Source of the DNA: Candidatus Njordarchaeum guaymasense | GTDB lineage: Archaea > Asgardarchaeota > Njordarchaeia > Njordarchaeales > Njordarchaeaceae | Direction: 5' to 3' | Length of the DNA: 5,433 bases | Assembly: GCA_030587605.1 (NCBI GenBank) | Contig: JAUQYT010000280.1 | Span: 1 to 5,433 of the forward strand | Shown here: positions 1-4,566 of the stretch, in pieces | Layout of the letters: the number at the start of each line of letters is the position of its first letter | How positions within the stretch are numbered: the first letter of the stretch is position 1 | Made by a program: the position numbers and the translations under genes | Notes under the pieces: generated by a model | Told to the model about the DNA's origin: nothing | The model's database searches: none | What the model saw: only the letters and a program-made list of their open reading frames with translations

Positions 1-41
1 TCGCTAAGATTGAACGCGGGCCGGTAGATCAGTCTGGTATG

Positions 42-71
42 AACTACTCCTCAATCGAGGGTCGTTACCAA
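42..71 (+). other. Non-canonical tRNA intron with bulge-helix-bulge fold
   Basis: GGTA at 36-39 (exon 1) pairs with TACC at 66-69 (intron end), giving the four-pair central helix of an archaeal splicing motif. A three-base bulge follows on each strand: TGA 40-42 and AAA 70-72. Cutting between the second and third bulge bases removes 42-71 and restores a perfect D stem. Inside, the intron folds further: CCTC 49-52 pairs with GAGG 57-60 around an AATC loop, with more pairs at 43-44/64-65. The outer helix is weak, so this is a relaxed motif. In archaea such introns are cut by the EndA endonuclease and joined by RtcB. A shift of the junction by one or two bases cannot be excluded. Confidence 0.75.
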
Positions 72-96
72 ATCGTCCGCTTGGCATGCGGAAGGT

Positions 97-122
97 CGCG
101 GGTTCAAATCCCGCCCGGTCCA
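97..122 (+). repeat. 26-bp direct repeat, left copy (tRNA 3' end; candidate attL core)
   Basis: This is the last 26 bases of the mature tRNA sequence: one variable-loop base, the T arm, the acceptor 3' strand and the discriminator. It is identical to 2007-2032 in the same orientation. The left copy belongs to the intact tRNA gene, as expected when an element that carries the tRNA 3' end on its attP restores the gene on integration. Confidence 0.8.
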
Positions 123-125
123 CCA

Positions 126-395
126 ACTTCTGGGTAAAAATGGAACCATTTTGGGGAGTGATCGCCATTTTTGTTCATTGTTCAAGATATCTGTCTTTGC
201 AAGGCTCCTCGCGGTTAGCATGCGAAACCCTCACAAATGGGGAACTGTTATACAAACTGTATTACCCAAAGAAAAATGGCGAAACAGGAGCTAGACTCAA
301 TTCTACCGTAGACTAGAGAGAGGCGACCGTGTGATTGTGTGACCGACCGGGCAGATCGGCAAGACTGTGGTCTAAGCGTCGCAGCGCGATGTTGG
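126..395. other. Region without a convincing gene downstream of the tRNA
   Basis: An inverted repeat, AAAATGG-AA-CCATTTT, sits at 137-152, right after the tRNA; it could help end the tRNA transcript or be part of an attachment arm. A 58-codon open frame runs from ATG 140 to TAG 316 on the plus strand, with no Shine-Dalgarno site and no family I recognise. The rest up to the stop codon of the minus-strand gene shows only short G/T-rich repeats around 329-341 and no recognisable feature. Confidence 0.4.
145..155 (+). repeat. 11-bp repeat ACCATTTTGGG, left copy (candidate integrase arm site)
   Basis: Identical to 1974-1984 and in the same orientation; the match continues as 13 of 14 bases. This copy begins 22 bases after the left 26-bp repeat ends, while the other copy ends 22 bases before the right repeat starts. 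Equal placement around a would-be attP core suggests directly repeated recombinase binding sites; the function is inferred. Confidence 0.4.
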
Positions 396-1847
396 CTATT
401 CTTGTCTTGCCCCACATTTTGTGCAGTACTTGACGCCTTTCGATAGCGCTGTGCCGCATTGATAACAGTATTTGATCGCAGGAGGAGGAGGTGTCGCAGT
501 ATGAGCCGCTGGCACTGGTCGCTTCCTTCTATGCCTCATAGCAATAGCTATTAGAATAATAACTGTGATAGCGATGAAAACTGTCTCCGGTAGGCCGATG
601 TATGTTGGTGTAGGTGTTGGAGTTGGCGTTAGGGTCGGGCTAGGTGTCGGTGTGGACGTAGGGGTTGAAGTCGGCGTAACAGCCGCGGAGATCGTTACCG
701 ATATATCCGCTGAGTGAGTAAAGGATCCGCTTGTACCTGTAACGCGGAGAGTGAATGATCCAACACTGGCTGATGGCCCAGCGGTCACTGTGAGCACAGT
801 AGTTCCTGTCCCGTCTGGTACGGGCGTTACAGGTCTAGGGGCGGGTGCAGAGACTTCTGTGGGGGATGCGCCGACCCACGAGGTAGCGAATGTTACGGCT
901 ACGCTGAAACCCATTTTAGAATGGACTGTGATGGTTAACCGACTCGCGCCGCCTTGGTTGATAGTAAGTGAGGGAGGGCTGGCGTCTATGCTGAAGTCTT
1001 CAATGACCGGAGGCGGCGATGAGCTCACGGAAAAAGAAAGCGAAACTTTGTTATTGGATGAGTCAGGATCGATCAGGACTAGATCAGGATCATCGTACAT
1101 TATTATGAGACTCCAAGTTATGGTATGGGCGCCTTCCGTCGCAGTCCAGGGCGTTGCAGTGGAAACGGTCATAGGGGTGCCCGTCGGTCCAAGATAGTTC
1201 AAGGACTCGACACTTATTTGCGTGCCATCCAACGACGCTTTTGCCATCTCGCTCAGCTTCTGCGTGAAGGGTATGGTTGAGCTCAATGCTGTGAGAACCA
1301 CACTGAAGGTTACCGAGTCACCAGTCTTAGGAGCAGGAGGTGACAAGCTTGGGCTTGACAGTGCGAAGTCGGTTCTCATCGCGACGTTGAGTTTCACAGC
1401 GATCTCCTCGTTGTCTGGTCCGGGGAAAAGAGCGTAAGAGGGGTGTGCCCATACTCCCAAGGTGTAGATGCCAGCCGGCTTCGAATCATCAACCTCCACC
1501 GTCATAGTTGAAGTGAAGGGAGGCGCTTGATCGTTCGTTGAAAAAGTGACGGTTACACCTAGTTCGGGTGGAGAAACTAGGAGTTTAATTGTCCACGGAC
1601 CCCAAATCTCCTGAGGATCCAAGAAAACTGAAATGTCATAAATAGCTGGATGACCGGGCCAAGCAACGTTCATTGTAGGGGTTATAGAGAAGTTCCATGC
1701 GCGAACTTCAGGTACTATTGCACCGAAAAAATACGCCACCAATAATGTGATAGACAAGAATATAGTCAGCCATCTTAAGTTATACGACAAATAGATCTCC
1801 CATGATTGTATCTCTCTGCCATCTAAAGTCTTTTTCGGAATTCCCAT
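396..1847 (-). CDS. Membrane-anchored Ig-like/CARDB-type protein with C-terminal zinc ribbon
   Basis: Residues are numbered from the longest start, ATG at 1883 (495 aa). I prefer ATG 1847 (residue 13, 483 aa): GGAG at 1857-1860 lies nine bases ahead, and the TATA-like box at 1889-1896 would start transcription near 1866, inside the longer version. A hydrophobic segment at 38-59 acts as signal or anchor. Beta-rich domains follow at about 65-170, 174-286 (CARDB-like, with the DPDSSNN turn) and 295-400 (the DFSIxASPxSLTINQG pattern of archaeal Ig-like repeats). Next come a Thr/Pro linker (402-427), a transmembrane helix (434-450), a basic stop (RHRRKR) and a cytoplasmic zinc ribbon with C473, C476, C487 and C490. 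This implies a long extracellular part tethered to a small internal metal-binding module. Such proteins are common in archaea but their role is unknown; envelope, adhesion or signalling roles are guesses. It is the only solid gene between the two tRNA 3'-end repeats. Confidence 0.88.
   Translation of the reverse strand: MGIPKKTLDGREIQSWEIYLSYNLRWLTIFLSITLLVAYFFGAIVPEVRAWNFSITPTMNVAWPGHPAIYDISVFLDPQEIWGPWTIKLLVSPPELGVTVTFSTNDQAPPFTSTMTVEVDDSKPAGIYTLGVWAHPSYALFPGPDNEEIAVKLNVAMRTDFALSSPSLSPPAPKTGDSVTFSVVLTALSSTIPFTQKLSEMAKASLDGTQISVESLNYLGPTGTPMTVSTATPWTATEGAHTITWSLIIMYDDPDLVLIDPDSSNNKVSLSFSVSSSPPPVIEDFSIDASPPSLTINQGGASRLTITVHSKMGFSVAVTFATSWVGASPTEVSAPAPRPVTPVPDGTGTTVLTVTAGPSASVGSFTLRVTGTSGSFTHSADISVTISAAVTPTSTPTSTPTPSPTLTPTPTPTPTYIGLPETVFIAITVIILIAIAMRHRRKRPVPAAHTATPPPPAIKYCYQCGTALSKGVKYCTKCGARQE
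603..680 (-). repeat. Low-complexity Thr/Pro-coding repeat
   Basis: The codons for residues 402-427 of the minus-strand membrane protein alternate Thr and Pro (with a few Ser and Leu) and form a degenerate six-base tandem repeat. It is probably an extended, possibly O-glycosylated stalk that lifts the Ig-like domains off the membrane. Such tracts often vary in length between strains. Confidence 0.7.
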
Positions 1848-1888
1848 AGATCGCATCTCCAGATCCTGTGGTCGGGCATACATTTTTG

Positions 1889-1896
1889 TTATTTAA
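1889..1896 (-). promoter_or_regulatory. TATA-like box of the zinc-ribbon membrane protein gene
   Basis: Read on the minus strand this is TTAAATAA, preceded by purines that could serve as a BRE. An archaeal start about 26 bases downstream would fall near 1866, giving an 18-20 base leader that contains GGAG (1857-1860) ahead of ATG 1847. This spacing is the main reason for choosing the shorter protein start. Confidence 0.5.
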
Positions 1897-1920
1897 CTGT
1901 CTCGTCTGTCACCACAGAGC

Positions 1921-1938
1921 ATCAAGAATTATCTTGAT
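1921..1938. promoter_or_regulatory. Inverted repeat ATCAAGA-ATTA-TCTTGAT, possible operator
   Basis: Two perfect seven-base arms are separated by four bases, centred about 37 bases upstream of the TATA-like box of the minus-strand membrane protein gene. The size suits a dimeric winged-helix regulator acting upstream of the promoter. It is not followed by a T tract in either direction, so a terminator is less likely. No protein is seen that would bind it. Confidence 0.35.
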
Positions 1939-1973
1939 AGGTTTTAGACAACGCACGCCCATTAAATTATGAT

Positions 1974-1984
1974 ACCATTTTGGG
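1974..1984 (+). repeat. 11-bp repeat ACCATTTTGGG, right copy (candidate integrase arm site)
   Basis: Exact partner of 145-155, ending 22 bases before the orphan tRNA fragment at 2007-2032. A second CATTTT-type half (AAAATG at 1990-1994 and the base before) lies next to it in inverted orientation, as also happens at the left end, where AAAATGG at 137-143 precedes the 11-mer. Confidence 0.4.
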
Positions 1985-2006
1985 CAGCAAAAATGCTTCG
2001 AGTCCC

Positions 2007-2032
2007 CGCGGGTTCAAATCCCGCCCGGTCCA
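2007..2032 (+). repeat. 26-bp direct repeat, right copy: orphan tRNA-Ala 3' end (candidate attR core)
   Basis: Identical to 97-122 but followed by TCA instead of CCA. Upstream bases (1950-2006) do not give an anticodon stem or D arm matching this acceptor strand, so it is not a complete tRNA gene. The simplest reading is a tRNA 3' end displaced by integration into the gene at 18-125. Other possibilities are a decayed tRNA or the 3' part of a split tRNA whose 5' half lies elsewhere. Confidence 0.75.
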
Positions 2033-2398
2033 TCACTCTAATATTCACTAAGTATTCGGAGACTGGAGGGTAGCCAGAAACTACTTGAGACTCTCTTAGA
2101 GCATCGAAAGGTAGGTAAAGAAAAAGCAGACCCGTCCAGAAACGTGAGAGATCTGGAGAGAGGCTATCACACAAAGCCGAGGCTGCCCTGAATGAAACAA
2201 CATACGATGCGAACACGGTCGATTCTTGCAGTGATTGAGTCTGGATCCAGGAATAACGAAGTAGAGTTAATCCAAGTATTAAGAATTCATGTAAAACATG
2301 GGGGAGGGGGGCCTTACTAGGGCTTCTTTTCCCTTCTCTTCGCATTGATCATTCGATGCTTTCCGTGTAAAAGTGTTGAAGCAGAGCTCCGGTTGGCT
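2033..2398. other. Gene-poor stretch right of the orphan tRNA fragment
   Basis: No convincing gene on either strand. The minus-strand open frame covering it reads through the antisense of the tRNA T arm (giving the DRAGFEP peptide typical of such artefacts) and has no recognisable domain. A plus-strand frame open for about 40 codons (around 2115-2240) lacks a start codon. The only local structures are a short hairpin CATGT-AAA-ACATG at 2288-2300 and, directly after it, a G tract (five G, A, six G) at 2300-2311. It may be decayed sequence beside the insertion point. Confidence 0.5.
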
Positions 2399-2400
2399 TG

Positions 2401-2408
2401 ATAATTAA
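2401..2408 (+). promoter_or_regulatory. TATA-like box upstream of the dehydrogenase gene
   Basis: ATAATTAA is the best AT-rich box ahead of the dehydrogenase at 2550. An archaeal start about 26 bases on would fall near 2430, leaving a leader of about 120 bases that contains the inverted repeat at 2427-2442 and a 24-codon ORF. A GAGA/TCTC pair at 2409-2421 lies between the box and the start. Confidence 0.45.
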
Positions 2409-2426
2409 GAGATCGAGTCTCGGAAG

Positions 2427-2442
2427 TTGATAGTTCTATCAA
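2427..2442. promoter_or_regulatory. Inverted repeat TTGATAGTTCTATCAA over the inferred start site
   Basis: Seven-base perfect arms with a two-base centre. Its position, about 26 bases after the TATA-like box, puts it over the expected transcription start of the dehydrogenase transcript. A bound repressor there would block initiation; alternatively it is a short hairpin at the 5' end of the mRNA. No T tract follows it. Confidence 0.45.
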
Positions 2443-2452
2443 GGTTGGTCAT

Positions 2453-2527
2453 ATGCGTCGCAAGGGTTATGTTGAGAGCACTCCTAGACCCAAAGAGATG
2501 TATGAAAGAACTAAGAGATTCTATTAG
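2453..2527 (+). CDS. Possible 24-residue leader peptide ahead of the dehydrogenase
   Basis: An ATG-started ORF of 24 codons ends with TAG 22 bases before the dehydrogenase start. It begins MRRKGYVEST and ends ERTKRFY, is very basic (eight Arg or Lys) and has AAGG at 2441-2444 eight bases ahead as a weak ribosome site. I recognise no family. It could be a real small basic protein, an upstream ORF that affects translation of the next gene, or chance. Confidence 0.25.
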   Translation: MRRKGYVESTPRPKEMYERTKRFY

Positions 2528-2549
2528 GGAATAAAGGAGGCTAGGTAGG

Positions 2550-3551
2550 TTGGCGAGGCCCATAAGAGCAGTTCAATATGGAGTAGGTCCAATAGGAAGC
2601 GGGATCGTCAAGCTTCTTTCAGGTAAGCAGGCTGTAAAGATCGTAGGCGCAATAGACATCGATAAGGAGAAGGTTGGAAAGGACTTGGGCGATGTGGCAG
2701 GAGCGTCTAAACCTCTTGGCGTCCGCGTATCGAGCAACGCAGATGAAGTCTTGGCCAAAGCGAAGGCTGAAGTTGTCCTACATTCAACCGGTTCGTACCT
2801 GAATGTGGTATCGCCTCAGATTATGAAGTGCGTGAAGGCTAAGTCGAACGTGATCTCAACTTGCGAGGAGCTGGCTTACCCATTCGAAAAAAACGAAAAG
2901 ATCGCACTCCAGTTGGACCGTTTGGCTAGGAGGTACGGAGTCACAGTCTTGGGCACAGGTGTCAATCCAGGATTCATTATGGATACCCTGCCTCTCGCCT
3001 TGACTGGAGCATGCCAGAGCGTCACTCGGGTAAGCGTGACTAGGATCGTTGACGCTTCAAAGCGTAGGCTGCCGCTTCAGAGGAAGACCGGCGCCGGACT
3101 TTCACTTGAAGAGTTCCAGAGGTTAGTTCAGGAACGGAAAGTTAGACACGTTGGACTTGAAGAATCTATCCATATGATCGCCTCGGGGCTTGGTTGGAAG
3201 CTAGACAGGGTTGAAGAGACTGTCGAACCGGTTATCGCTGAGGTTGATGTCGAGAGCCTATTCCTCAAGATTGAGAAGGGCAAGGTTGCAGGTGTGAAGC
3301 AGCAAGGGCTAGGGTTCGTTGGCGGCAGGGAAGCTATAACTCTCGACCTGCAGGTTTATGTTGGCGCGAAAGACCCTAGAGACTCTGTCGTTATTGAAGG
3401 CGTACCCCCAATTGACATGACTATTAGAGGCGGCATCCATGGCGATCTAGCCACAGCTGCCATCGTAGTCAACTCAATACCACAGGTGTTGAAGGCAGAG
3501 CCTGGATTGCTCACTATGAAGGATCTGCCAGTTCTCCCCGCAATACCGTAA
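2550..3551 (+). CDS. DapB-like NAD(P)-dependent oxidoreductase, 2,4-diaminopentanoate dehydrogenase family
   Basis: The 333-residue protein starts at TTG with a strong AAAGGAGG at 2533-2540, nine bases ahead; no nearby ATG competes. Residues 5-36 form a Rossmann beta-alpha-beta unit with GVGPIG at 11-16 and an acidic D36 at the end of strand two, which favours NAD over NADP. HSTGSYL (78-84) and STCEEL (103-108) follow at the dinucleotide and substrate face, as in dihydrodipicolinate reductase-like folds. GTGVNPGFIMDTLP (135-148) is typical of the group annotated as 2,4-diaminopentanoate dehydrogenase, and the C-terminal half fits its substrate domain. The known enzyme oxidatively deaminates 2,4-diaminopentanoate in ornithine fermentation. 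No other gene of that pathway is visible, so the substrate here is unproven; another amino acid or a biosynthetic imine are alternatives. Genuine DapB is shorter (about 240-270 residues). No neighbour shares its strand closely enough for an operon, apart from the possible leader ORF. Confidence 0.75.
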   Translation: MARPIRAVQYGVGPIGSGIVKLLSGKQAVKIVGAIDIDKEKVGKDLGDVAGASKPLGVRVSSNADEVLAKAKAEVVLHSTGSYLNVVSPQIMKCVKAKSNVISTCEELAYPFEKNEKIALQLDRLARRYGVTVLGTGVNPGFIMDTLPLALTGACQSVTRVSVTRIVDASKRRLPLQRKTGAGLSLEEFQRLVQERKVRHVGLEESIHMIASGLGWKLDRVEETVEPVIAEVDVESLFLKIEKGKVAGVKQQGLGFVGGREAITLDLQVYVGAKDPRDSVVIEGVPPIDMTIRGGIHGDLATAAIVVNSIPQVLKAEPGLLTMKDLPVLPAIP

Positions 3552-3690
3552 GGTCAAGTCAGTTTGATCGTCTTGGGAGCAGCAACTCCTAGCTCTTTGA
3601 TAAGATGAAGCCTACCGGATGAAAGACAACATTCATTCGAATCTCTGAAAAAAGGAAAGGGACTGGATAAGACGGTCACAGCAACAAAGG
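3552..3690. other. Intergenic stretch with a possible gene remnant on the minus strand
   Basis: On the minus strand an open frame from about 3690 ends with TGA at 3554-3556, two bases from the dehydrogenase stop. Its last 20 residues (ending KELGVAAPKTIKLT) look protein-like, but no good start or full domain exists, so it may be the tail of a lost convergent gene or chance. On the plus strand no T-rich terminator is seen directly after the dehydrogenase. Confidence 0.25.
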
Positions 3691-3697
3691 TTTTTTA
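3684..3697 (+). promoter_or_regulatory. BRE/TATA of the desulforedoxin gene
   Basis: ACAAAGG followed by TTTTTTA has the layout of an archaeal BRE plus TATA box. A start about 26 bases downstream (near 3720) leaves a leader of about 22 bases with GAGG before the GTG start. Confidence 0.55.
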
Positions 3698-3741
3698 GCA
3701 ATCATAGATTGCATCATTGTGGAGAAAGCGAGGCGATCGAC

Positions 3742-3867
3742 GTGGGAGTTAAGAGTGTTGGAGAGCATTACAGATGCAGTGTATGTGGCAACGAGGTCAC
3801 AGTGACCAAGGTTGGCGGCGGAACTCTGGTCTGCTGTGGAAAACCCATGGTGTTGATAGGCAAGTAG
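3742..3867 (+). CDS. Desulforedoxin (free-standing Dx-domain protein)
   Basis: This 41-residue protein is short enough to be missed by gene finders. The start is GTG with GAGG at 3730-3733, eight bases ahead. Four cysteines (C12, C15, C31, C32) are arranged CxxC...GGGTLVCCG, the signature of desulforedoxin, where they bind one Fe in an FeS4 site and the protein forms a small homodimer. The family protein from Desulfovibrio gigas is about 36 residues, and the same domain forms the N-terminus of desulfoferrodoxin. Here no superoxide reductase domain follows; the gene ends at TAG 3867. It probably acts as a cytoplasmic electron carrier in reduction of superoxide, peroxide or O2. It lies between the dehydrogenase and the convergent ferritin gene, with its own promoter. 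The adjacent CC pair and GGGTLVCCG leave little doubt about the family; the partner is not known. Confidence 0.9.
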   Translation: MGVKSVGEHYRCSVCGNEVTVTKVGGGTLVCCGKPMVLIGK

Positions 3868-3873
3868 AGAGCT

Positions 3874-3889
3874 CTTTTCGGCATTTTCT
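3874..3889 (+). terminator. T-rich terminator after desulforedoxin
   Basis: Two runs of four T (3874-3878 region and 3884-3887) begin seven bases after the desulforedoxin stop, in the gap before the convergent ferritin gene. Archaeal RNA polymerase stops at such T-rich stretches without a strong hairpin. Confidence 0.4.
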
Positions 3890-3955
3890 CCATATGCGCG
3901 TGTTGCCTGCGGCGTAACGATATAAGTGCTAGACGGCTTCTCTTGACTGCGGACT

Positions 3956-4393
3956 CTATTTGGTCTTAGTCTCTTTGATCAACTTATGGAATATGTCCCA
4001 GTGGTGCTGTTCATCGACTATTATGTTCTCGATTATTAGAGCGGTCGGTACCTCTCCACCCTCTTCGCATGCGTTTCTATGCTCCACGTAGTCTTTGATA
4101 GCTTTCTCCTCAGCCTTCAGACCTTGCTCCATCATTTCGACATACGTATCTGCTTGAAGAATCGGGTTAGGCTTAACCGTCGGCGTTCCACCCAAGGCAA
4201 CGATTCTGTTCGCAAGTTCTTTTGCATGTTTCATCTCTTCCTCAGCGATGTCTTCTAAGCGCTCGGATATCGGTTCTCTAATGAGGCCCAAGACGCGGTA
4301 GGAAACTTGGAGGTACTGGATAATGGCTGCAATCTCAGCGGCCAAGTCTGAGTTCAGTATCTCGATAACTCTTTCTGCTGACAACTTTACCAT
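3956..4393 (-). CDS. Bacterioferritin-type ferritin (diiron iron-storage protein)
   Basis: The 145-residue four-helix protein starts at ATG with AGGTG five bases ahead. The full set of bacterioferritin ferroxidase ligands is visible: E20 and Y27 in helix A, E53 and H56 in EEEMKHAKE, E96 in KAEEKAIKDY, and E128 and H131 in DEQHHW. M54, in the EMKH motif, matches the methionine that binds haem between two subunits in E. coli Bfr (Met52), so haem binding is possible. It is about 13 residues shorter than E. coli Bfr (158), mainly at the C-terminus. It would oxidise Fe(II) with peroxide or O2 and store the mineral in a cytoplasmic cage. It is divergent from the SOD gene, with both promoters in a 173-base gap, and convergent with desulforedoxin. 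A Dps-like or other ferritin-superfamily member with EMKH is the main alternative. A shared response to oxygen or iron is inferred. Confidence 0.85.
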   Translation of the reverse strand: MVKLSAERVIEILNSDLAAEIAAIIQYLQVSYRVLGLIREPISERLEDIAEEEMKHAKELANRIVALGGTPTVKPNPILQADTYVEMMEQGLKAEEKAIKDYVEHRNACEEGGEVPTALIIENIIVDEQHHWDIFHKLIKETKTK

Positions 4394-4426
4394 ATTTTCA
4401 CCTGTCCAAGAATTAGATCAAGCTCG

Positions 4427-4435
4427 ATATATATC
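4427..4435 (-). promoter_or_regulatory. TATA box of the ferritin gene
   Basis: ATATATATC, inside a GATATATATC palindrome (4426-4435), gives a clear TATA on the minus strand. A start near 4405 leaves a leader of only about 12 bases, almost entirely the AGGTG ribosome site at 4399-4403. Confidence 0.6.
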
Positions 4436-4510
4436 ATATGCCATTTGCGCTTACATGGATCGGATGGCTTTGTTCAAACATTGGCGTAGCTTCAGAATGT
4501 GCGACAATCC

Positions 4511-4516
4511 TTTTTA
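4511..4516 (+). promoter_or_regulatory. TATA-like box of the superoxide dismutase gene
   Basis: TTTTTA would place the start near 4540, giving a leader of roughly 27 bases with GAGGG at 4556-4560. It lies 77 bases from the divergent ferritin TATA, so one regulator between them could act on both. No clear operator repeat is seen in that gap. Confidence 0.45.
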
Positions 4517-4566
4517 CCTTTCAACAATTAACTAGTTTGTGAGGAAGGAATTCTAGAGGGAGCAGT

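Larger units (their letters stand above)
18..125 (+). tRNA. tRNA-Ala (anticodon GGC) with a D-arm intron
   Basis: The arms can be folded by eye. Acceptor strands 18-24 and 115-121 form seven pairs, with a G-U at the third pair, the main identity element for alanyl-tRNA synthetase. The anticodon stem is 76-80/88-92 with loop 81-87 (TTGGCAT), giving anticodon GGC at 83-85. The T arm is 98-102/110-114 with loop TTCAAAT. The discriminator is A122 and CCA is encoded at 123-125. The D arm is uninterrupted only if about 30 bases (42-71) are removed; then GATC at 27-30 pairs fully with G41 plus ATC at 72-74. After splicing position 21 would be U rather than the usual A, so the exact junction is not certain. 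Only 17 bases upstream are visible, so the promoter cannot be judged. Confidence 0.93.
97..2006. mobile_element. Candidate small tRNA-integrated element (no integrase seen)
   Basis: Two identical 26-base tRNA 3'-end sequences in direct orientation, 1910 bases apart, bound this segment. The left copy is in a complete tRNA gene and the right one is an orphan fragment. Short 11-base repeats sit at the same distance inside both ends. Integration of archaeal viruses and plasmids into tRNA 3' ends is well established and produces this arrangement. The segment carries one solid gene, for a membrane-anchored zinc-ribbon protein, and nothing recognisable as a recombinase or replication protein. If it is an element, it is a remnant or is mobilised in trans. 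A simple duplication of a tRNA end, or an old second tRNA gene that has decayed, are alternatives. Confidence 0.45.

Noticed and set aside
86..316. Plus-strand 76-codon open frame starting inside the tRNA
   Set aside because: Its first residues (RKVAGSNPARST) are a translation of the tRNA anticodon and T arms; only the part from ATG 140 is even possible and is noted separately.
603..680. Possible CRISPR or regulatory tandem repeat
   Set aside because: The periodicity is explained by alternating Thr and Pro codons in the membrane protein linker; there are no spacers.
751..1437. Two plus-strand open frames (751-1197 and 1222-1437)
   Set aside because: Both are antisense shadows of the membrane protein gene, whose domains, membrane segments and zinc ribbon are clear.
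2115..2240. Plus-strand frame of about 40 codons with a plausible residue mix
   Set aside because: No start codon, no ribosome site and no recognised motif; kept only as a remark on the gene-poor stretch.
2300..2311. G tract as a G-quadruplex site
   Set aside because: Only two G runs are present, separated by a single A; four runs are needed for an intramolecular quadruplex.
1962..2345. Minus-strand 127-codon open frame
   Set aside because: It reads antisense through the tRNA fragment, giving the well-known DRAGFEP artefact, and has no domain or ribosome site.
2573..2758. Minus-strand 61-codon open frame
   Set aside because: Antisense to the Rossmann N-terminus of the dehydrogenase; no domain of its own.
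4323..4535. Plus-strand 70-codon open frame
   Set aside because: It starts inside the ferritin gene and runs through both promoters of the divergent pair.
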